Assembly: GCA_003210025.1 (NCBI GenBank)
Contig: QCNW01000007.1
Location: 10,001 to 71,647 of the forward strand
Reading direction: 5' to 3'
Length of the DNA stretch: 61,647 nt
Source of the DNA: Pelagibacteraceae bacterium AG-426-M19
GTDB taxonomy: Bacteria; Pseudomonadota; Alphaproteobacteria; Pelagibacterales; Pelagibacteraceae
Shown here: piece after piece, positions 36,631 to 45,612 of the stretch
Layout of the letters: every line of letters begins with the position of its first letter
How positions within the stretch are numbered: the first letter of the stretch is position 1
Translations under genes and position numbers: made by a program
Notes under the pieces: generated by a model
Databases searched by the model: none
The model's input: only the letters and a program-made list of their open reading frames with translations
What the model was told of the DNA's origin: nothing

Positions 36631-37849
36631 AGAAATCGACCTAAGTCTAGATAGAGTTAAAAATCTTTGTAAGAAATTAGGTGATCCTCAAAAAAAATTA
36701 AGATACATATCTGTAGTTGGAACAAATGGAAAGTATTCAACTATACAGGCATTAAGATCAATTTTAAAAACAGCTAATATAGATTGTAATATTTATACTA
36801 GTCCACATATCCAAAAAATTAATGAGAGATTTATTTTTAATGACAAAGAAATATCTGATGATAACTTGTCTAAGTTATTAATAGAAGTTGAAAATATTAA
36901 TAATGGAGAACATATAACTTATTTCGAAATACTAACTGCAGCATATTTCTATCATGCAAGTAAATTTAAAGATAAAATAAATATTATAGAAAGTGGTTTA
37001 TTTCACAGATTTGATGCAACAAATATTATTGATACTAATTTATCTAGTATTGTTACTTCAATAGGTTTAGATCATTTAGATTGGTTGCCAAAAAACGAAC
37101 AGAATATTGAAAAAATTGTTTATGAAAAAACTGCATCATTACTAACATCAAATATAGTTGTCGGCAAACAAAGCTCTGATGAAACCTTAAATTTAATAAA
37201 AAAATCAATTAATAAAAATCAATCAAAAAAAATCGTTTATAAAGATCAATTTAATTATTCATTAAATGAAAATGGTTTTATTTATTATGAAGATGAATAC
37301 GGTGGTTTAAAATTACCAAAACCAAATCTTTTGGGTAATTTTCAAATAGATAATTGCGCAACGGCAATTGCAACAATAAGAAATTTACAATTAGAAGTAA
37401 AAGACGAAAATATTAAAAAAGGTATTACTAAGATAAAAAGTATTGCAAGACTACAAGAAATAAAATCTGGAAAACTTAAAAATATTTGTAAGGACAATAA
37501 ATTATATATAGATGGCTCACATAATCCTTTAGGTGCAAAAGCTCTTAATGAATATTTTAACACTTTAGATTGTAAAAAGCATTTAATTCTTGGAATGATG
37601 TCTAATAAAGATCACGAAGAATATGTTAGCTACTTTGATAATATATCTTCCATAACAACAATTGATATTCCTAACCAACCAAATGCTATAAAAGGAATAG
37701 ATTTAAAGGAAAAATTAAATAAATATCATAATGTAAGTTACAAAAAATCTATTGAAGAGGCTCTTAATTCTTTAAATCTAAAGAAAGAGGATTTGATAAT
37801 GATAACTGGGTCTTTATATCTTGCAGGTGAGCTACTTAATTTGAATTAA
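36584..37849 (+). CDS. folC: Folylpolyglutamate synthase / dihydrofolate synthase
   Basis: FolC adds glutamate to dihydropteroate and folates. The P-loop reads VVGTNGKYST (about residues 44-53), with Tyr where nearly all FolC proteins have Gly (GTNGKGS). IESGLFHRFDATN and later SIGLDHLDWL correspond to the Mur-ligase-type central motifs, and LYIDGSHNPLGA to the C-terminal domain. The length of 421 is normal. It overlaps accD by 47 nt, the largest overlap in the run, and shares TTAA with the convergent trxA. Confidence 0.93.
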   Translation: MKLQTILNRLQKLHPKEIDLSLDRVKNLCKKLGDPQKKLRYISVVGTNGKYSTIQALRSILKTANIDCNIYTSPHIQKINERFIFNDKEISDDNLSKLLIEVENINNGEHITYFEILTAAYFYHASKFKDKINIIESGLFHRFDATNIIDTNLSSIVTSIGLDHLDWLPKNEQNIEKIVYEKTASLLTSNIVVGKQSSDETLNLIKKSINKNQSKKIVYKDQFNYSLNENGFIYYEDEYGGLKLPKPNLLGNFQIDNCATAIATIRNLQLEVKDENIKKGITKIKSIARLQEIKSGKLKNICKDNKLYIDGSHNPLGAKALNEYFNTLDCKKHLILGMMSNKDHEEYVSYFDNISSITTIDIPNQPNAIKGIDLKEKLNKYHNVSYKKSIEEALNSLNLKKEDLIMITGSLYLAGELLNLN

Positions 37850-38166
37850 ATATTTTCTTTTATAAAAGCAACAATATCGCTCTTTGGTGTAGCTCCAACT
37901 TTAGTTGCTTTTAATTCACCACCTTTAAATAAAAGCATTGTAGGAATTCCTCGAACACCATACTTGGTGGGCATGTTAGGTTCTGAGTCTATGTCATGTT
38001 TTGCAATGACAATATCATTTGCCATTTCCTCTGAAATTTCCTCTAAAATTGGCCCAACCATTTTACAAGGTCCACACCATTCGGCCCAAAAATCTACTAA
38101 AACAGGTTTTTCGTTTTTTAAAACTTGTTCTTCAAATTTTTCGTCTGTAACTTTTAATGTTGGCAT
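37846..38166 (-). CDS. trxA: Thioredoxin
   Basis: This 106-residue thioredoxin has the active site WCGPC (about residues 30-34), preceded by PVLVDFWAE, and the cis-proline block RGIPTMLLF. It is a cytoplasmic disulfide reductant. It sits convergent to folC, whereas in many alphaproteobacteria folC and trxA are on the same strand, so a local inversion boundary probably lies here. The stop codons are shared in TTAA (37846-37849). Confidence 0.96.
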   Translation of the reverse strand: MPTLKVTDEKFEEQVLKNEKPVLVDFWAEWCGPCKMVGPILEEISEEMANDIVIAKHDIDSEPNMPTKYGVRGIPTMLLFKGGELKATKVGATPKSDIVAFIKENI

Positions 38167-38232
38167 AAGCTTTTTATATAAATTAAAATTTTTTTATCAA
38201 TAGATAAAAAAATTATGTTAAAATTATCCACA

Positions 38233-39666
38233 TTAGACATTTTCATACTTTTGCTGTATTGACATTGCGTATTCATTGAACTCGTCTAGGAGCGCAAGCT
38301 TTTCGTTGTCATTCTCATTGGTATATTTTTCTCTTAGAGTATCAATTTCTGTGTAAAGTGTTGGAATTGTCCACCATTTTTCTTTCTTTTCACTTAAAAT
38401 ACGTTTTGCTATATCTCTTTTAATAGACTTAAGCATATTTTCAGGAAGAATTTCAGGCGCCTCTTGAAATATAATTTTTTTTCCAAATCCAACTAAACGA
38501 TCATCATCAAATTTATCTAGTAATTTAAGTTTATCTTTCCATGATGCTGCATGCCATGCGGGAAATAAAGCAGTATCTTTGTTGGATGTAAATTTGGTAT
38601 AAATGCTTTCTTCAGCATATATATCTTCTTGTGTTTTAGATTGTTCTTTTTCTTCAGCTACTTCTCTTAATGCATGAAGTATATTTTGTGAAAATTTCTC
38701 ATTATTTTTAACAATTTCTGCTCTTTTACTAATTAAAGACCTATCCATAGCACTATAAGGTTCCACTTTCATACCATATAATGCATCAACAATTATTGGG
38801 GCCTTATTAGATCTAATAGTTCTTAAGAACTTAGGAGACTTTTTCATTTCAACTTTTAGCTCATTTATTGATAAATTTAATAATGGTTCTATATCAATCC
38901 TCAAGTCGAATGCATAATACCAGCCGGAATATATTGGATGCATACAATATTTTTGATGAAGAGGTGCAACTAGATGAAGTCTAGATTTACCATAGTAATA
39001 TTCATTTAAAGTAATAATTTCCCCTTTCTTAATTATGGTTTCAGTATCAGATTTATTTGCAGTTTTGAAAAAAGATTCCCAAGTCTCTGGTTGTTTATTT
39101 TTAACAATATTTAAAACTTTAGCAGTCATTATACTATCACTTAATGCGCTATGAGCGTCAGTTGAATCTATACCTTGCATTCTAGCTAACGATTCTAATT
39201 TAAATACTGCATTATTTTTTTCATTAAATTCTACCTCTAGAATTGAAGGGTCAATTGCATAAGCTGCACGAGCAATATTAATACCATCATGTCTTTTGTT
39301 TGGAGCAGCATTCGTTAAATATGGATACCTAATCCCTTTAAAAAACTCTTTTCTTATCATTTCATCGTCGAATCCAATATTAGACCAACCAAGAAACACA
39401 GCTGGGCTCCACTTTTTAAATATTTTTTCAACTTCACCTAACATTTGATAGTGAGAAAGATTAGTTTGAGTTAATTGCTTTATTGATGTTTTATTTACAA
39501 TAAGTGCCATCGCCTGAAAGATTTCTCCTTCAGGTAAACTACATCTTAAGTTAAATCTATCTTTCTCTTTAAAGTTTTCATCAACTAAAACTCCACCAAT
39601 TTCAATTATGCTCCCAAAGTCTGTACTTGCACTCGATGATTCTATATCCCAAATTGCTAAATTCAT
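38233..39666 (-). CDS. sbcB: Exodeoxyribonuclease I
   Basis: This is a 3'-5' single-strand DNA exonuclease of the DEDD type with 477 residues. The exonuclease domain begins with IWDIESSSA (D-x-E near residue 6), has GWSNIGFDDEMIRKEFF, and closes with DAHSALSDSIMTAKVL. The C-terminal SH3-like and helical regions typical of ExoI follow. Exonuclease I is mostly known from gammaproteobacteria and is less usual in alphaproteobacteria. It stands with a PD-(D/E)XK nuclease and rmuC. Confidence 0.9.
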   Translation of the reverse strand: MNLAIWDIESSSASTDFGSIIEIGGVLVDENFKEKDRFNLRCSLPEGEIFQAMALIVNKTSIKQLTQTNLSHYQMLGEVEKIFKKWSPAVFLGWSNIGFDDEMIRKEFFKGIRYPYLTNAAPNKRHDGINIARAAYAIDPSILEVEFNEKNNAVFKLESLARMQGIDSTDAHSALSDSIMTAKVLNIVKNKQPETWESFFKTANKSDTETIIKKGEIITLNEYYYGKSRLHLVAPLHQKYCMHPIYSGWYYAFDLRIDIEPLLNLSINELKVEMKKSPKFLRTIRSNKAPIIVDALYGMKVEPYSAMDRSLISKRAEIVKNNEKFSQNILHALREVAEEKEQSKTQEDIYAEESIYTKFTSNKDTALFPAWHAASWKDKLKLLDKFDDDRLVGFGKKIIFQEAPEILPENMLKSIKRDIAKRILSEKKEKWWTIPTLYTEIDTLREKYTNENDNEKLALLDEFNEYAMSIQQKYENV

Positions 39667-39790
39667 AATTTTATCCTCAAATTAGCTAATATTTTATGGG
39701 TTTTTGGAAAGTTTTTTAAAGACTTAACCATTAGCATATAAACGATTAGCTCAGGTATTAAGATTTCTTTTATAAATAGTTTGAGTAAAG

Positions 39791-40477
39791 TCAAGTTATA
39801 TTATTCAATTCGTAAAACTTTTTGACCCTTCCTAAAAATAAATTTTGATACATTTCTAACTCTGCTCCCTCAATTTTAAATTCCTGGAACAAAATATCTT
39901 TAGTGCATAGTAATATTATTCCTGCTTTGATCTTAGTTCCATAAACAGTATCATGTGCTAATGTATATGCTGCTAATTGTAAAAAATAATCTTGAATGTA
40001 ATCTACTTTCTTTGGTTTATTAGACTGTTTAAAATCTATTATAACATCTTTACCTTCGTATACTGCTATCATGTCAGCAGTTCCAGCATATTGATCTGGA
40101 TAATATAAAGTTTCTTCCATTCCATATACTTCATTAAGTCTTCCTATAATTCCTTTTTGAATTATTTCTTTAGCCATACTTTTGTATTGCTCATTAGTCT
40201 CAAAAAAACTCTCGTTAATCCTCCCTCTTAAGTAGTCTTCAATATAAGAATGCATAGAAGTTCCTCTTGATGACGCCTCTGTTTTAATTCTATTTGCTTC
40301 CTGAATTCCTACCCTCTCTTTCCAATTTGCAAGAGCTGCCTTCTCTTCTTCAGACTTTGTGGCGCTTAGAATGGTTGTAACACTTGGCAGTTTATTCTCT
40401 CCTAATAAATATTTTCTGTATCCACCTTCAATTGATCTTGAAGACTTGGGATAATTATATTTATTACTCCACTTCAT
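39791..40477 (-). CDS. PD-(D/E)XK nuclease, MGME1/phage-exonuclease-like
   Basis: This 228-residue RecB-type nuclease has LPSVTTILSATKS early (about residues 30-42), then GTSMHSYIEDYLRG. The catalytic core is YAGTADMIAVYEGKDVIIDFKQS, giving Asp (in ADMI) and D-x-K (in IIDFKQS), followed by DYFLQLAAYTLAH. This pattern, with a PSVT-TIL start and a Q-x-x-x-Y end, resembles mitochondrial MGME1 and marine phage exonucleases. That would make it a single-strand DNA exonuclease. The fold call is strong; the MGME1 link is from memory of motifs. Confidence 0.8.
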   Translation of the reverse strand: MKWSNKYNYPKSSRSIEGGYRKYLLGENKLPSVTTILSATKSEEEKAALANWKERVGIQEANRIKTEASSRGTSMHSYIEDYLRGRINESFFETNEQYKSMAKEIIQKGIIGRLNEVYGMEETLYYPDQYAGTADMIAVYEGKDVIIDFKQSNKPKKVDYIQDYFLQLAAYTLAHDTVYGTKIKAGIILLCTKDILFQEFKIEGAELEMYQNLFLGRVKKFYELNNIT

Positions 40478-40501
40478 TAGATTGTTTGTTTTAGAATTAA
40501 T

Positions 40502-41599
40502 TTAATTTTTTGCTTGTCTTGGAATATCCTCAAATTTTTCAACATTTTCTGTTTCAATAGCCTTTTCAATTTGCTCAGGATCTTTTATATTTTCTAATGT
40601 TCTTTTAATTGACCTTGCATCCGTTCCAAATTTGTCAACAGCTGTCATTGCTTCTTCTAATTTTTTTCTAAGATTAACAATTCCATCAAAATGTTTTGTA
40701 AATCTTGTGCTTATTGTTTTTAAATGATCATATATTTCTGTTGCATGTTTTTGAACTTTTAATGTTTGAAACCCCATATGTAATGATTGTAAATACCCAG
40801 ATAAATTATTTGGTCCCATAACAGTTACTTTATATTTTTTCATTAATTCTTGGGTCAATAATTCCTTAGTATTTGGATCTTGGTAATTAGCTAACTCTAA
40901 AAACAAACTCTCTGTTGGTGCATACACAATTGCAAAATCAGTAGTTTTAGGTGGAACAATATATTTTTCATTTACACTCTTAGCTTTTTCTTTGAAAGCT
41001 TTTGCAAGTTTGGTTCTTGCGTCCGCAATAGCTTTTTTATCATCTTCTTGATGAGCATCTTGAATAGATTTAAATCTTTCAACAGGGAAATGACTATCAA
41101 CAGGAACCAATACACCTTCTTGAAGTTTAATAGCAAATTCCACATTTTCACCAGTTTCCTCTTTCATTTTAATATTCGAAAGGTACTGTGAAGAAGGTAG
41201 CAAATCCTTAATAAGTGAGCCCAAGCTGAACTCAGCTAAAGTTCCATACTTTTTAACTCCAGCTAAAATTTTATTAATACCTTTTTGACTTTCGTTCAAA
41301 TTTTCAACTTGGGAATTAAAAGCTGCAACTTTTTCGTCAACTTTTGTAAGAGCTTCTGTCATGTCTTTTGTAACACCAGTTGAAAGATTATTAAATGATG
41401 AAGACATCGAATTTAGAGAAGTGTTAATAGTATTATTTAAACTATCTTTTAATTTTACTATTTCTGCATTTAGATTTGCAATTTCGTCGGATTCTTTATT
41501 TGTATCGTCTTTTTTGACATTAAACTTAATATTTAAATAAAGGATGGAGGAAGTAGCTATCAATATTAAAGCTAAAATAATTATTAAAATTATATCCAT
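40502..41599 (-). CDS. rmuC: RmuC family DNA recombination protein
   Basis: This 365-residue RmuC protein has an N-terminal transmembrane helix (about residues 4-24), a coiled-coil with repeated LN/LS heptads (about 40-110), and the C-terminal restriction-endonuclease-like domain. The conserved blocks are VPVDSHFPVERF, DFAIVYAPTESLFLEL and VTVMGPNNLSGYLQSL. RmuC limits rearrangements at inverted repeats in E. coli, and its mechanism is unclear. It lies 24 nt upstream of the nuclease gene on the same strand. Confidence 0.93.
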   Translation of the reverse strand: MDIILIIILALILIATSSILYLNIKFNVKKDDTNKESDEIANLNAEIVKLKDSLNNTINTSLNSMSSSFNNLSTGVTKDMTEALTKVDEKVAAFNSQVENLNESQKGINKILAGVKKYGTLAEFSLGSLIKDLLPSSQYLSNIKMKEETGENVEFAIKLQEGVLVPVDSHFPVERFKSIQDAHQEDDKKAIADARTKLAKAFKEKAKSVNEKYIVPPKTTDFAIVYAPTESLFLELANYQDPNTKELLTQELMKKYKVTVMGPNNLSGYLQSLHMGFQTLKVQKHATEIYDHLKTISTRFTKHFDGIVNLRKKLEEAMTAVDKFGTDARSIKRTLENIKDPEQIEKAIETENVEKFEDIPRQAKN

Positions 41600-41629
41600 G
41601 ATTCGTATGTTACACTTACTTAATAATAT

Positions 41630-42313
41630 TTAAAGTTTATTTAAAAACAATTTTGAGAGTTCTACTTCTTTATTTTTTTTTGACGTCATTAAACAAGCTT
41701 GAGACTTAAGAATTATTCCATCTTTTAATATCCTTAATTTATTAGCTTTTAAGGTTGCTCCTGTTGAAGTTATATCGGTTATAATTTCTGATGATCCAGT
41801 AAATGGATATATCTCAGTAGCACCAAGACTCTTTACTAGTTTAAATTGTGTAACTCCCCTAGAGAACATAAACTCCGTAGTTAAATTTGGATATTTTGTA
41901 GCTATACGCAATCTATTTCTTTTTTTATCTTTAAATTCAAAAGCTATTTCTTCAAGATCTGGCATTGTCTGTACATCTATCCAATCATCAGGAATTGCAA
42001 CTACCAATATAGCTTCTCCAAAATCATACTTTTTTTTAACAATTATCTTTTTTTGAATATTAATTTCGCTTTCCATTAATAAATCATATCCAGAAAAACC
42101 AATATCTAAGGATCCATCTGCAAGACGTTCTATTATTTCTCTAGCATGAAGATAATTAATAATAATATTTTTTTTTCCTTTAATAAATCCGAATAAATCT
42201 CTCTTACCTCTTTCAGACAGAATTTTTAGTTTCTTTTTTTTAAAAATATTTAATACTCCAGATCGTAAACGACCTTTGCTTGGAATCCCGATTTTAATAA
42301 TGTTGTTACTCAT
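41630..42313 (-). CDS. hisG: ATP phosphoribosyltransferase catalytic subunit (short form)
   Basis: This is the first enzyme of histidine synthesis. Its 227 residues match the short HisG, which needs HisZ for activity and histidine feedback; hisZ lies two genes upstream. Family motifs include IGIPSKGRLR, the GYDLL region, and FTGSSEIITDITSTGATLKANKL near the PRPP loop. It overlaps the sulfotransferase gene by 8 nt, so it is co-transcribed with it. Confidence 0.94.
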   Translation of the reverse strand: MSNNIIKIGIPSKGRLRSGVLNIFKKKKLKILSERGKRDLFGFIKGKKNIIINYLHAREIIERLADGSLDIGFSGYDLLMESEINIQKKIIVKKKYDFGEAILVVAIPDDWIDVQTMPDLEEIAFEFKDKKRNRLRIATKYPNLTTEFMFSRGVTQFKLVKSLGATEIYPFTGSSEIITDITSTGATLKANKLRILKDGIILKSQACLMTSKKNKEVELSKLFLNKL

Positions 42314-43151
42314 ATTTATATTTTACTAATTCTTCTTGAAAAATATTATTCATTTTATTTATCAAATCCTCATTAAGCAATTTTCTGTAATCATTCTTTT
42401 CACCTAAATTAAAAAATTTTATTTTCTCTTTAGAGTTTTTTTTGGTTAATGCTTCAGGAAATCCTTTATTTTTTTCTAGATTTTGAAGGTTTTCGAAATT
42501 ACAGCTTACAATAGTTTTTTTTGCTTTTTCTTTATCAAATTTATTTTTATTATTTGCTAAATTATCAATGAATTCTATTACTTTTTTAAAAGTATAATAT
42601 GTTTCATTAGTTAAATCTTCATATCTTATTACAATAGTTTTAAAAGATTTATTTTGTATCCAAGATTTTAAGTGAAACCGCCAAGATAATATTGGTACAA
42701 AAGCTTTAAATTTATTATCAACTCTGTCAAAAAGAGCTTTTTTCTCCTGAATCATAAAATCCAAGGATTCGTTAATATTGAGCTGATAATGATTTGATAG
42801 TGACGTTATCAAATTTCTTGGATCTCTTAAAATATAAATTGCACCTAAAGTATTTTTATTATCTGTGAATGAATTATTATTAATTTTACACATAGCTGCG
42901 TGCGTTTTAAAAAATCTCAACTTTTTGTCTTTATTGATTTCTAATTGTTTGCTTAGCCAATATTTTGAAAAATCCTCAGGATTTACAATAAAGTCTTTTA
43001 CGTCCTCAAAATATTTCGGAGCAGGAAATTGATCGATGTAGTTCAATAAATTGAAATCAAAAGTCCCATTAGTAGAAAAGTAATAACTTGATATCAAAGA
43101 TCTTAGCCATGTATTTCCACTTTTGGGATATGAAGCTAACCAAATAATCAT
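42306..43151 (-). CDS. Sulfotransferase domain protein
   Basis: This 281-residue protein of the PAPS-dependent sulfotransferase superfamily has the 5'-phosphosulfate loop at its N-terminus (IWLASYPKSGNTWLRSL, residues 3-19). The 3'-phosphate block is AIYILRDPRNLITSLSNHY (about residues 104-122). The acceptor is unknown; it could be a small molecule, lipid or glycan. It lies between hisZ and hisG, overlapping both (4 nt with hisZ, 8 nt with hisG), so it is translated as part of the histidine operon. No other sulfation genes are near. Confidence 0.88.
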   Translation of the reverse strand: MIIWLASYPKSGNTWLRSLISSYYFSTNGTFDFNLLNYIDQFPAPKYFEDVKDFIVNPEDFSKYWLSKQLEINKDKKLRFFKTHAAMCKINNNSFTDNKNTLGAIYILRDPRNLITSLSNHYQLNINESLDFMIQEKKALFDRVDNKFKAFVPILSWRFHLKSWIQNKSFKTIVIRYEDLTNETYYTFKKVIEFIDNLANNKNKFDKEKAKKTIVSCNFENLQNLEKNKGFPEALTKKNSKEKIKFFNLGEKNDYRKLLNEDLINKMNNIFQEELVKYKYE

Positions 43152-44203
43152 ATTTTTTCTAAGTTAATAGCAGCTCCAACAGCTGGTATATTTTTTTTAA
43201 AGCCAAGATCTTTAATTAAAGAATCGTATCTACCACCTCTAATATTTAATTTCTCAGACTTTGATTTAATATCAATCTTAAATACCAAACCAGTGTAATA
43301 TTCGAGATGTCTTCCAAAAGAAGAATTAAATCTTACATTTAATTTATTAATTTTATTTTTAGTTATTGGAAAATAATCATTCTGAACTCTAAGATTAATT
43401 TTATTTTTTTTAAAAAATAAATTTAACTTTTTAGATGCTTGATTAATTGGACACTCAATTTTTAAGTACTCTTTTAAAATTTTTACGACATTACTTCCTT
43501 TTTTTGTTCTTCTTGGATCTTTAATCTTTGAGTCAAATCTCAATAATATTTCTTCTATTGATCTTCCAGCAACTTCATTTTTTTGGTTTCCATTTATCAT
43601 TCTAGAATATTTTTTTTTATCTATTTCAACAATTGTTGGATCAACGTCAGAGTTGGTCTCCAATCGTTTTAGTAAATCATTAAAATATTTTTCTCTCCAA
43701 AAATGACGTTGTAATCTTAATTTCCATCTTGCTGGGCAATCCAATTTATCTAATAAAAGCCTAAAAATTTCTATGTTACCTATTATTAAATTTCCACTTT
43801 TATATTTAATTTTTGATAATGCTTTAAGTGAAGTTTCTATTATTTTTTTATCATCTTTTTTTTCAGTAAAGGATCCCAATATTTCAAAACCAATTTGATT
43901 TCTGATAACAGAGTCTTTTTTATTTAATCCTTTTCTAAATGCTTGACCGCTATAGAAAATTTTTTCACTAGTTTTCTTGTTTTGATTTAAATATCTAACA
44001 CAAGATGCAATTGTTAAATCAGGTCTTAAGCAAAGTTCATTTCCCAATTGATCATTAAAAGAAAATATAAATCTTTTGAAACTTTCTCCTGACCTTTCCA
44101 ATATTAAATTCGTGTCAATTACCGTATCAAGATCAATATATTTATATCCATCTGACTTAATAGTTTTCAGAATATTCTCAGATAAATTTTTTGATTTCAT
44201 CAA
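43148..44203 (-). CDS. hisZ: ATP phosphoribosyltransferase regulatory subunit HisZ
   Basis: HisZ is a catalytically inactive HisRS paralogue that binds histidine and completes the short-form HisG complex. Class II synthetase-like features remain: LCLRPDLTIASCVRYL (motif 2-like) and FGRHLEYYTGLVFKI with RGGRYDSLI near the end. Its 351 residues are normal. It starts 26 nt inside the end of hisS, from which it evolved by duplication. Confidence 0.9.
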   Translation of the reverse strand: MMKSKNLSENILKTIKSDGYKYIDLDTVIDTNLILERSGESFKRFIFSFNDQLGNELCLRPDLTIASCVRYLNQNKKTSEKIFYSGQAFRKGLNKKDSVIRNQIGFEILGSFTEKKDDKKIIETSLKALSKIKYKSGNLIIGNIEIFRLLLDKLDCPARWKLRLQRHFWREKYFNDLLKRLETNSDVDPTIVEIDKKKYSRMINGNQKNEVAGRSIEEILLRFDSKIKDPRRTKKGSNVVKILKEYLKIECPINQASKKLNLFFKKNKINLRVQNDYFPITKNKINKLNVRFNSSFGRHLEYYTGLVFKIDIKSKSEKLNIRGGRYDSLIKDLGFKKNIPAVGAAINLEKI

Positions 44204-45608
44204 TCAAGTTCTCCTTGTCAAATGTAATTTGAGTATTTTCAGATTTTTTCCACTCTTCTCTAGATAAATTTTTTGATGTTTCGTTTAAGTTTGTGTTTAA
44301 TTTTTTTATAGTAATTTTATTATCTTTAAATTCATCTTCCCCACAAAGAATTACGGCTGGTGAACTCCTTTTATCAGCGTATTTTAATTGAGATTTCAAA
44401 CCTGAGTCTCCTAGATAAATTTCGGATCTTATATTTTGATTTCTAAGTTGAGATAACAATTCATAATAATTATAGAGATATTTTTTATCTAAAACACATA
44501 TTATTATTGGTGAATAATTTTTAACCTCGATTTTTTTTAATTGAACTAATGCGTATAGCAAACGATCAAGGCCTATGGAAACACCTGTTGCAGATAAGTC
44601 TACTTTTTTAAATCTTGAAACTAAAGAATTATATCTTCCACCTCCACCAACTGAGCCAAATTCCACCTCTTGATTTTTTTGATTTTTGACTTTAAATGTT
44701 AAATTTGCCTCAAATATTGGGCCATCATAATATTCAAGTCCTCTAATAACTTCAGGAGAAAAAATTATTTGTTCAAAATTAGATGAATAATTTAATCCAT
44801 CTAATACTTTATTTAATTCATCAACGCCATCTTCAACTAATTTGTTTGGTATAGCTGACTTAATTTCATCTAAAGATTTCATATTTATAAAACTAAGTAT
44901 TTCTTCAGCTTGAGTATTCGAGAGGTTTGCTCCAACAGTTTTATCACCCGATTTGTCTTCACGTCCTGTTGTAAGTAATTTTTTAACACCATCAGTTCCA
45001 ACTCTATCAAGTTTATCAATAGCTCTTAAAACAGTAAGTTGCTGTTTGTTTTCTGAAATTTTTAAATTTTCAATAAGTCCTTGGATTAATTTTCTATTAC
45101 TTAACTTAATTTGATATTGATTTTTTTCTAAGCCACAGAAATATAATGTGTCAGCTAAAAGATTGCACATCTCAGCATCTGCCAAAGGATTATTAGATCC
45201 AATAATATCACAGTCTGCTTGTGTAAATTCTCTAAATCTACCAGGGCCAGGTTTCTCATTTCGCCATACATTTCCGATCTGATATCTTTTAAAAGGATTT
45301 GAGATATTTAAATAATTTTGAGATACGTATCTAGCTAATGGCGCAGTTAAATCATAACGTAATGATATCCAACTATTATTTTCCTCTTGAAAACCGAATA
45401 CACCAGAGCTTGGCCTATCTTCATCTGGTAAAAATTTTCCTATATTTTCTGATATTTCAAAACTTGGGGTTTCTAGCTTAGAAAAACCAAATTTTAAAAA
45501 ATTTTCCTCGATCTTAGCAATTAAATTTTCTTTTAACGCTAATTCTTTACCGGATCTATCAACAAAACCCGAAGGGGTATTTGCAGACAATTTTTTTTCT
45601 TTATTCAT
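44178..45608 (-). CDS. hisS: Histidyl-tRNA synthetase
   Basis: This class II synthetase charges tRNA-His. Motif 2 (FRYQIGNVWRNEKPGPGRFREFTQ-type, about residues 108-130), the HisRS-specific GLEYYDGPIFEA and GGGGRYNSLV, and motif 3 (SATGVSIGLDRLLYAL) are present. I chose the ATG at 45608. The open frame continues upstream only because it reads through the tRNA-His gene. The start is 4 nt after the encoded CCA end of tRNA-His, so the synthetase and its cognate tRNA share a transcript. It has 476 residues. Confidence 0.96.
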   Translation of the reverse strand: MNKEKKLSANTPSGFVDRSGKELALKENLIAKIEENFLKFGFSKLETPSFEISENIGKFLPDEDRPSSGVFGFQEENNSWISLRYDLTAPLARYVSQNYLNISNPFKRYQIGNVWRNEKPGPGRFREFTQADCDIIGSNNPLADAEMCNLLADTLYFCGLEKNQYQIKLSNRKLIQGLIENLKISENKQQLTVLRAIDKLDRVGTDGVKKLLTTGREDKSGDKTVGANLSNTQAEEILSFINMKSLDEIKSAIPNKLVEDGVDELNKVLDGLNYSSNFEQIIFSPEVIRGLEYYDGPIFEANLTFKVKNQKNQEVEFGSVGGGGRYNSLVSRFKKVDLSATGVSIGLDRLLYALVQLKKIEVKNYSPIIICVLDKKYLYNYYELLSQLRNQNIRSEIYLGDSGLKSQLKYADKRSSPAVILCGEDEFKDNKITIKKLNTNLNETSKNLSREEWKKSENTQITFDKENLIDEIKKFI

Positions 45609-45612
45609 TTTT

